DNA from: an uncultured Eubacteriales bacterium
GTDB lineage: Bacteria; Bacillota; Clostridia; Oscillospirales; CAG-272
DNA length: 15,635 nucleotides
Assembly (NCBI GenBank): GCA_958414825.1
Contig: CATYXQ010000044.1
Coordinates: 1-15,635, forward strand
Direction of reading: 5' to 3'
A program made the position numbers and the translations under genes. Shown here in pieces: positions 6,807 to 12,274 of this stretch. The notes under the pieces are model-generated. The model was not told the DNA's origin and made no database searches. It saw nothing but the letters and a program-made list of their open reading frames with translations. Positions within the stretch are counted from its first letter, which is position 1. The number at the start of each line of letters is the position of its first letter.

Positions 6807-8768
6807 ATGAATCAATTCAAAGTAACTGTGAACTTTGATCCGAAACAGATCCTTGCGCTTTCGCTTGACAAGCATCCGATGCAGCGTCTGCGTGAAAATG
6901 CGCAGAACACATTCGGCGCAAACGCCGCCGCGCAGTCAGAAACGCTCTGCGGTTGTGTTTGGACGGTACGCACCGAGCTTTCCGAAGAAACGATTGTCGA
7001 TCGGCTTCTTTTCGGTATTTCGCCGTCGGTCGCCGCCTGCCGAGTTGATAGGCTGATCGACGTTCCCGAAGAAGAGGGGGCGGATACGGACGCCGAAAAG
7101 CATGAGGTTTTGACGTCGGGCGATTTGAAAACGGGTTCGGGCGACGATGTAATGGCCAAAATCGAGCGGATGGTGGGCTGCGCCGAATTTAAGGCGCTGA
7201 TGCAGCAGTTGAAAAGCGTTGCGCCGCTGGTCAGACGGCACGAAACATACGATTTGTTTACCTATCGGTGCTATTTGTTTTCGATCGGCGCAGGATGCGG
7301 TCTGACCACGGCGCTCGGTTTTTTTGCCGAGCTTTTGCGTGAGGAAGCGCTTTTTCGCTTTCAGGCGGACAGCGCGGTTTTGGAGATTCGTCTGCCCGCG
7401 CCCGATGATTGCCGTGAGGAACTTGCAGGGCTGGTTCCGGAATTTGGTCGCGGTCGGCTTGTGTGCGTTGACATCAGCGAATGGTTGGAGCATCTCAATG
7501 AAGAGCGTTTTCGGCGTTTTCTTGCGGTGATTGAGGATTATTCGACGGATAATATCGTGGTGTTCCGCGTTCCGTTTATCGAGGACGCGGCGCTTGAGGG
7601 GGTGCGCCGCGAACTGTGTGAGATTTTGACGGTGCGCACGGTGTCCTTTGATCCATTTTCCGCAGATGAACTGCGCGCCGTTGCTTCACGCGCATTGCAG
7701 GGATATGGATATGAAATGACCGAGGATGCGTGGGATTTTTTCGATCTTTTGATTCAGCGTGAAAAATCGGACGGCGTGTTTTACGGCATCAATACCGTAC
7801 ACAAGGTCGTTCGTGAAATGATTTACGAAAAACAGGTTTTTGACGCGGCGGACGGCACGGATGATTGCCTGATTAAGCGCGAGGAACTGGCCGGGCTGTA
7901 TGCCGTCGCCGATTATGACGGGCGCTGCGGCGAGGAAATGCTGCGCGCGCTTTGCGGTATGGACGCAGTTCGGTCGCGCGTGTATGAAATTGTTTCTCAA
8001 ATCGAGCTTGCCAGAGCGGAAAATCTTGCGCCGCCCTGTATCCATATGCGGTTTCTTGGAAATCCGGGTACCGGGAAAACGACGGTTGCGCGCGCGATCG
8101 GCAAGCTCCTTAAGGAGCGCGGCGTTTTGCGCTCTGGCGGTTTCTTTGAACATACGGGACGCGATCTCTGCGGCAGATATGTCGGACAGACTGCGCCGCG
8201 TACAGCGGAGATATGCCGGGATGCTTACGGTTCCGTGCTTTTTATAGACGAGGCTTACTCGCTTTACAAAGGCGGAGAAAATGCGGATTCGTTCGGTCTT
8301 GAGGCGATTGATACGCTGATTTCCGAGATGGAAAATCATCGCGGAGATCTTGTGGTTATCATGGCGGGCTATCCGGAGGAAATGGAGACGCTGATGCGGG
8401 CAAACCCGGGGCTTGAGAGCCGTATGCCGTATGTGCTGGAATTTCCCAATTTTGACCGCGCGGCTTTATATGCAATTTTTATGGGATTTTGCCGCGGTCG
8501 TTTTTCCTATGATAAAGCGTTTGACGAGGCGGTGCGGGCCTATTTTGATGCGCTGCCCGATGAATTGCTTGAGTCGAAGGAATTCAGCAACGCGCGCTTT
8601 GTGCGCAATCTATTTGAGCGAACGTGGGGAAAGGCGAACATGCGGGCGCGTCTGCACGGCGGAGACAATTTCGCACTGCGGCGCGAGGATTTTTGTTTGG
8701 CGAGCAGCGAACGTGAATTTTCGGGTATGCTGAAGAAAAAAGGAAAAAGCGTAGGCTTTACCGGCTGA
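6807..8768 (+). CDS. Tandem AAA ATPase, SpoVK/CbxX type, with a degenerate first AAA domain
   Basis: A 653-residue soluble protein; AGGAGG (6796-6801) sets the ATG at 6807. The C-terminal domain (about 375-635) is a complete CbxX/SpoVK AAA module: Walker A GNPGTGKTT (418-426, K424), pore-loop-like GRYVGQT (456-462), Walker B VLFIDEA (477-483), sensor-1 region VVIMAGY (516-522), probable arginine finger R539 in NPGLESR, and sensor 2 NAR (595-597). The middle (about 115-345) follows the same order but is broken: GAGCGLTT (161-168) has leucine for the P-loop lysine, and VCVDISE (219-225) lacks the Walker B glutamate. I infer an inactive first AAA domain. Residues 1-110 match no family I know. 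CbxX-type rings remodel partner proteins. The downstream sigma and anti-sigma-like genes suggest, without proving, that the partner is in that pathway. Confidence 0.85.
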   Translation: MNQFKVTVNFDPKQILALSLDKHPMQRLRENAQNTFGANAAAQSETLCGCVWTVRTELSEETIVDRLLFGISPSVAACRVDRLIDVPEEEGADTDAEKHEVLTSGDLKTGSGDDVMAKIERMVGCAEFKALMQQLKSVAPLVRRHETYDLFTYRCYLFSIGAGCGLTTALGFFAELLREEALFRFQADSAVLEIRLPAPDDCREELAGLVPEFGRGRLVCVDISEWLEHLNEERFRRFLAVIEDYSTDNIVVFRVPFIEDAALEGVRRELCEILTVRTVSFDPFSADELRAVASRALQGYGYEMTEDAWDFFDLLIQREKSDGVFYGINTVHKVVREMIYEKQVFDAADGTDDCLIKREELAGLYAVADYDGRCGEEMLRALCGMDAVRSRVYEIVSQIELARAENLAPPCIHMRFLGNPGTGKTTVARAIGKLLKERGVLRSGGFFEHTGRDLCGRYVGQTAPRTAEICRDAYGSVLFIDEAYSLYKGGENADSFGLEAIDTLISEMENHRGDLVVIMAGYPEEMETLMRANPGLESRMPYVLEFPNFDRAALYAIFMGFCRGRFSYDKAFDEAVRAYFDALPDELLESKEFSNARFVRNLFERTWGKANMRARLHGGDNFALRREDFCLASSEREFSGMLKKKGKSVGFTG

Positions 8769-8789
8769 GCGGAAGTTTTGACAGAATTG

Positions 8790-8818
8790 TTGACAAAATG
8801 ACGTGCTTCTTGTAAAAT
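8790..8818 (+). promoter_or_regulatory. SigA-type promoter of the sigma factor gene
   Basis: TTGACA (8790-8795), a 17-base spacer and TAAAAT (8813-8818). A second TTGACA lies 12 bases upstream (8778-8783). No terminator was seen after the AAA gene, so co-transcription is also likely. Confidence 0.65.
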
Positions 8819-8846
8819 AAAATATATTACGGTAACGGAGAGGTCT

Positions 8847-9680
8847 ATGGCTGCAATTACACAAAGCGAATTTGATCGGATCGTCGAAGAACTGATTTGT
8901 ACAAAGCCAGCGCGGTATGACGCGCTCTGCGATGCGGCGAAAAAGCTTGTCGGCGCAAAATTGACGCGCAAATGCGCGCAGTCTCCGGCGCTTGCGCGCG
9001 TCTGCACGCCGGAAGACCTTTTATCCGAGGTTTACATACGGCTGATTAAAAACGCGGTTCCCGGCTTCTTTTTCCGAACGGAAGAGATGAACCGTGATAT
9101 AGACGGATTTTGCCGGTGGGTATATACGATTGCAGGCAATCTCTGCATTGATCACATCAAGGCGGCATCGTCCCGCTATACGCTGCCGGTTGATGCTCCG
9201 CTCGATGATGATGAACTCTATTTGCAGATTCCGGATCCGGATGCAGAGGCGGCATTTTGCGCCGAACCGGATGTAGATACGCTTCGCGCGGCGTTTGAAG
9301 CGGTGCTGGATATGGATATTCAGGTTTATAAAGTGCTGACTTGGATAGCGCAGGCCGTGCTGATTTTATCCGAAGATGTCAGCAAGATTGAATCCAACGC
9401 GCTTTTGATCGAGCGGTATGAAAATATGACGCTGGAGGAAATGTGGGCGTCTGTGCGTCGATGCGCGCAAAATATTCCCTGGATGAAAATCAGCAAAGAA
9501 TCTGAAGAACGGCTGCGAAAAATATTTTTACTGCCGTTTAATGAAAGTAGAAGATACGGTGAAATGAAATATTCGGATTTCTATATGAAAAAAGGCGCGA
9601 AAGCGTCAATCAGTGATTGGGTGAACCGTATCAATGCTGGCCTGAGGAGAAAACTGTATGGAACATCTGAATATACATGA
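8847..9680 (+). CDS. Divergent sigma-70 family (ECF-like) RNA polymerase sigma factor
   Basis: A 277-residue protein, longer than the usual 160-200 of ECF sigma factors. ACGGAGAGG (8833-8841) precedes the ATG at 8847. Residues 54-110 are a clear sigma region 2: TPEDLLSEVYIRLIKN (54-69), then FCRWVYTIAGNLCIDHIKA (88-106), the -10-binding and core-binding helices. Region 4 is not canonical. RYENMTLEEMWASV (190-203) resembles its start, and SDWVNRINAGLRRKL (256-270) resembles its recognition-helix end, but about 50 residues separate them where a normal factor has almost none. An acidic linker (116-144) joins the two halves. It would direct polymerase to special promoters, restrained by the overlapping zinc protein downstream. 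A sigma-like regulator that no longer binds the -35 is the alternative. Confidence 0.75.
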   Translation: MAAITQSEFDRIVEELICTKPARYDALCDAAKKLVGAKLTRKCAQSPALARVCTPEDLLSEVYIRLIKNAVPGFFFRTEEMNRDIDGFCRWVYTIAGNLCIDHIKAASSRYTLPVDAPLDDDELYLQIPDPDAEAAFCAEPDVDTLRAAFEAVLDMDIQVYKVLTWIAQAVLILSEDVSKIESNALLIERYENMTLEEMWASVRRCAQNIPWMKISKESEERLRKIFLLPFNESRRYGEMKYSDFYMKKGAKASISDWVNRINAGLRRKLYGTSEYT

Positions 9681-9891
9681 TATTATTGAATTTATTTCGT
9701 TTGATCGATTGGATGAGGAGACGATAGCGCTCTCCGGTTGGGTAAACGCGCACATGGTTGATTGCGCCGAGTGCCGGAAATTGGTGCGCAATATGCAGCG
9801 GGTGTATAACGGTATGCTTGCGGAAAGCCGCCGTGCGGAGAAAGCCGGCGCCGCCGAAAGCAAGCCGCGCAGCCGCCCGCTGGAGATGTGA
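9658..9891 (+). CDS. Small zinc-binding anti-sigma-like protein (HxxxCxxC)
   Basis: A 77-residue protein whose ATG at 9658 lies 23 bases inside the end of the sigma gene, with GAGGAG (9643-9648) before it, so the two are translationally coupled. HMVDCAEC (32-39) is the H-x3-C-x2-C motif of zinc anti-sigma (ZAS) domains. Helical segments flank it and the basic C-terminal tail is likely disordered. Most ZAS anti-sigmas carry a membrane helix and an outside sensor domain; this one has neither, so it would be cytosolic, like the RsrA type. By position it should bind the adjacent sigma factor, releasing it on oxidation or by another signal; this is inference. Terminator-like structures follow. Confidence 0.7.
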   Translation: MEHLNIHDIIEFISFDRLDEETIALSGWVNAHMVDCAECRKLVRNMQRVYNGMLAESRRAEKAGAAESKPRSRPLEM

Positions 9892-9894
9892 ATC

Positions 9895-9972
9895 AACGGT
9901 TTTATTCAGGATAGCTTGTGTTTTGGGATGTGCGGCGCGTACAGCGTGTAAAGGCGGGGAAAACCGTTTTTT
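9895..9972 (+). terminator. Wide hairpin with T tail after the anti-sigma-like gene
   Basis: AACGGTTTT (9895-9903) pairs perfectly with AAAACCGTT (9960-9968), and the 3' arm runs into TTTTTT (9967-9972). The 56-base interior is long for a simple terminator and may fold further. It starts four bases after the stop. Confidence 0.45.
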
Positions 9973-9999
9973 GAAAAGCTTTGATTTTTTAAAGCGATG

Positions 10000-10021
10000 A
10001 GGCGCACTGACGCCTTTTTTG
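10000..10021 (+). terminator. Rho-independent terminator before the HAD operon
   Basis: AGGCG (10000-10004) pairs with CGCCT (10011-10015), 6-base loop, followed by a run of T. It closes the sigma/anti-sigma unit just before the next promoter. Confidence 0.65.
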
Positions 10022-10050
10022 TTGCAATGTGTGCGTAAGTGTGCTACAAT
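10022..10050 (+). promoter_or_regulatory. SigA-type promoter of the HAD-Sel1-CYTH operon
   Basis: TTGCAA (10022-10027), a 17-base spacer and TACAAT (10045-10050) with an extended -10 TGC. The predicted start near 10057 is about 30 bases before the ATG. Confidence 0.8.
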
Positions 10051-10087
10051 AGCCGCTGTAGATGGGATGTGCTGAAAGGTTTTGCAA

Positions 10088-10855
10088 ATGGAAAATTGTC
10101 TTGTGTTTTTTGATGTGGACGGCACGCTGCTGTTTCGCAACAACTATATTTCTCCGCGCACGATTGCACAGATTAACCGGCTGCGCGGCGCGGGACACCG
10201 CATTTTTATCAATACCGGACGGTGCCGGGCGCTGATCGTTCCCGAACTTACCCGTTCGATTTCCTTTGACGGCTTTGTCTGTGGATCGACGTATGTCGAA
10301 TATCACGGCGAAGTTCTGCATTCCAAACGGATCGATCCCGATACGGTGCGCGCGGTTTGCGCGTTTTGTCTGGAAAGGGGTGTGTGCGGCATTTTGGAGG
10401 GGGAACGGCAGGTGTATTCGGTTGGCGGAAGCGTGTTTCATAAAACGTTGGATATTACCGACCGGCTTGACGAATATATGGCGGATCCGGATGAGATGCG
10501 CCTCACTAAGGTTACGTTTTCGCGACCGCTGACGCCGGATGAGGCGGCGTTTTTTCCGGCGCTGCGCATTATTAATTTTGAATATAAGGATCAATGCAGC
10601 GAGGGAATTTTGGCCGGATATACAAAGGCGTTCGGAATGGAACTGCTGGCAAAAAGGTTTTCGGTTCCGAGAGAGCGGATTGTTGCGTTTGGGGACAGCG
10701 TCAACGATATAGAGATGCTGCAATACGCCGGAACGAGCGTGATTATGCAAACAGCCGATCACTTGCTGGATGTTTTTGCGACCTTTCGCACGGAAAGCGA
10801 TGTGGAGGGTGTAGCAGAGGGGATTGAAAAGTTGTTTTTTAAGGAGCGATCATGA
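10088..10855 (+). CDS. Cof-type HAD superfamily phosphatase
   Basis: A 255-residue cytoplasmic hydrolase. The ATG at 10088, after GAAAGG (10074-10079), is preferred to a TTG two codons upstream. Motif I is FFDVDGTLL (7-15), with D9 the nucleophile and D11 the acid-base. Motif II is T43 in INTGR. The lysine of motif III is probably K180. Motif IV is GDSVNDIEML (202-211), with metal-binding D203 and D207. The large cap inserted between motifs II and III (about 80-175) is the C2 type of the Cof/IIB group. Members hydrolyse sugar phosphates, nucleotides, FMN or PLP, often several; the substrate cannot be told from sequence. First gene of a three-gene operon, overlapping the next by four bases (ATGA). 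Confidence 0.92.
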   Translation: MENCLVFFDVDGTLLFRNNYISPRTIAQINRLRGAGHRIFINTGRCRALIVPELTRSISFDGFVCGSTYVEYHGEVLHSKRIDPDTVRAVCAFCLERGVCGILEGERQVYSVGGSVFHKTLDITDRLDEYMADPDEMRLTKVTFSRPLTPDEAAFFPALRIINFEYKDQCSEGILAGYTKAFGMELLAKRFSVPRERIVAFGDSVNDIEMLQYAGTSVIMQTADHLLDVFATFRTESDVEGVAEGIEKLFFKERS

Positions 10856-11670
10856 CAAGCACGGAACTGTTGGACAAACTTTGCGGCGACAGCACACGCG
10901 ATACGCAAACGTTGACTGCGCTGCTGCTTGCAGAGCAGGATCGGGACGCAAAGCGCCTGATTCTTGAATTTTTAGGCCGCATTAACGATTATGCGCATCT
11001 TGCGGAAAGCGGCGTGCGGATGTCGGAGACATGTTACCGCGATTATGTGTCCGGAAACATGCCCGGCCAAAAGCCGGATGCGGCGCTTTTAGAGACGTTT
11101 GCCGGGGAACTGCGCCGGGCGGAAGCCGGTAATGCAGAGGCGCAGTATATCGTGGCGATGCACTATCTGCACGGCAGCTTTGGATTGCCGGATTATGCGG
11201 AGGCGGTAAGCTGGCTCGCCCGCGCAGCAGAGCAGGGAGAGTCCAGAGCGCTGTATGAGCTTGGCGTTTGCCGCATGAACGGAGAGGGGGTGCCGCTGGA
11301 TTATCATGCGGCGCTCGACTGCTTTACACGGGCGGCGGAAGCCGGAAATACGGATGCGATGCTGGCGCTGGCTTCGGTATATCGCGGCGGGCGCGGAATT
11401 GCCGCTGATCCCCAAAAGACGTTTTACTGGTATACACGGGCGGCGGAAGCCGGCAATTCCTATGCATTTCTCAATCTCGGTATCTGCACGTTCAACGGCA
11501 GCGGGACCGAGGCAAACATTGAGCGCGCGATCGAATATGTGGAGCGCGCTGAGTCGATGGGCAATGCCGATGCAAAAATGCTGCTCAAACGGATGAAACG
11601 CTATTATGAGGAGGCTGATTTGGATGCCGAAGAGTGCGCCGCTCGAAATCGAACGGAAATTTCTGATTGA
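10852..11670 (+). CDS. Sel1-like repeat protein
   Basis: A 272-residue protein whose ATG at 10852 overlaps the HAD stop as ATGA, preceded by AAGGAG (10841-10846). Residues 1-90 are helical with no known domain. Residues about 92-236 are four tandem 36-residue Sel1-type repeats, recognisable by recurring A-x-x-G-N/E-x-x-A, LG-x-x-x-x-x-G-x-G and W/F-x-x-RAAE-x-G elements. Such repeats form a curved helical solenoid that binds other proteins. There is no signal peptide or membrane helix, so it acts in the cytoplasm. Two repeats share an exact 21-base identity at the DNA level (11325-11345, 11433-11453), a sign of recent internal duplication or conversion. The binding partner is unknown; its neighbours in the operon are candidates. 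Confidence 0.85.
   Translation: MTSTELLDKLCGDSTRDTQTLTALLLAEQDRDAKRLILEFLGRINDYAHLAESGVRMSETCYRDYVSGNMPGQKPDAALLETFAGELRRAEAGNAEAQYIVAMHYLHGSFGLPDYAEAVSWLARAAEQGESRALYELGVCRMNGEGVPLDYHAALDCFTRAAEAGNTDAMLALASVYRGGRGIAADPQKTFYWYTRAAEAGNSYAFLNLGICTFNGSGTEANIERAIEYVERAESMGNADAKMLLKRMKRYYEEADLDAEECAARNRTEISD
11325..11453 (+). repeat. Internal DNA repeat within the Sel1 gene
   Basis: A 21-base identical segment occurs at 11325-11345 and 11433-11453, 108 bases (36 codons) apart, which is one Sel1 repeat period. It encodes TRAAEAG and its flanks. Confidence 0.85.
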
Positions 11671-12127
11671 ATATCCGGATTTTGATTTGCTTGACAGACT
11701 TTCCGCGGGGGATTGTTCAGTAATTTCGCAGACTTATCTTTTGGGCGAGGATGGAACAAGCGAGCGTGTCCGTGCGCGCACACGAAACGGAAATACGGTT
11801 TATACACACAATACGAAGATCCGGATTTCCCCGATCAAGCGGATTGAGCATGAAGATGAAGTAAGCCGGGCTGAATATGAGCGTTTGCTTTTACGCGCGG
11901 ATCCGAAATGTCGCACAATTGAAAAAAGACGCTGGTGCGTGCGTGAAAACGGATTGGTGTGGGAGATTGACGTATTCCCGTTTTGGTCGGACCGCGCTTT
12001 TTTGGAGGTGGAACTCCCGGATGAGAACATGCCGGTCACGCTTCCGTCTTTTATCCGCGTCATTCGTGAAGTAACAGAGGATGACCGCTATAGCAATCAT
12101 GCGCTGGCAATGGAACTGCCGGAATAA
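11624..12127 (+). CDS. CYTH-domain protein (triphosphate tunnel metalloenzyme family)
   Basis: A 167-residue protein. The ATG at 11624 is chosen for the AGGAGG at 11609-11614; an upstream ATG (11606) precedes that site. The gene overlaps the Sel1 gene by 47 bases. EIERKFLI (8-15) carries the ExExK metal- and triphosphate-binding signature (E8, E10, K12). Charged strands typical of the eight-stranded tunnel follow: RVRARTR, TKIRIS, EHEDEVSRAEYE, EIDVF and FLEVEL. Family members include tripolyphosphatases, thiamine triphosphatases and class IV adenylate cyclases. Bacterial proteins of this short type are most often inorganic triphosphatases, so that is the likeliest activity. It is last in the operon and meets polA at a shared terminator. 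Confidence 0.87.
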   Translation: MPKSAPLEIERKFLIEYPDFDLLDRLSAGDCSVISQTYLLGEDGTSERVRARTRNGNTVYTHNTKIRISPIKRIEHEDEVSRAEYERLLLRADPKCRTIEKRRWCVRENGLVWEIDVFPFWSDRAFLEVELPDENMPVTLPSFIRVIREVTEDDRYSNHALAMELPE

Positions 12128-12195
12128 AGGGATTTGAAAGTACAAAGAGATTGCTTTGTGAAAAATACGCTTTCACGTTTGCAGCTTTGGTAGAG

Positions 12196-12229
12196 AAAAA
12201 GCTTGCTGCTTTAAGCAGCAAGCTTTTTT
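12196..12229. terminator. Bidirectional terminator between the CYTH operon and polA
   Basis: A 14-pair stem (AAAAAGCTTGCTGC at 12196-12209 against GCAGCAAGCTTTTT from 12215) ends in a run of T on both strands, so it can stop transcription from either side. It is placed between the two convergent stop codons. Confidence 0.9.
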
Positions 12230-12274
12230 ACGCAGATGAACGGTAAATTGGTGAAATTTCTCAATTTATGAAAG

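Noticed and set aside
6653..6838. 61-codon frame in the AAA gene leader
   Set aside because: Non-ATG start, no ribosome binding site, overlaps the terminator-like hairpin and runs into the AAA gene in another frame. Leader RNA structure explains the region better.
7686..8339. Long open frame on the minus strand within the AAA gene (217 codons)
   Set aside because: Antisense to a strongly conserved AAA domain, with no recognisable domain; a shadow of G+C-biased codon use.
9989..10762. Long minus-strand open frame opposite the HAD gene (257 codons)
   Set aside because: Antisense to all HAD motifs; basic, low-complexity product with no known domain.
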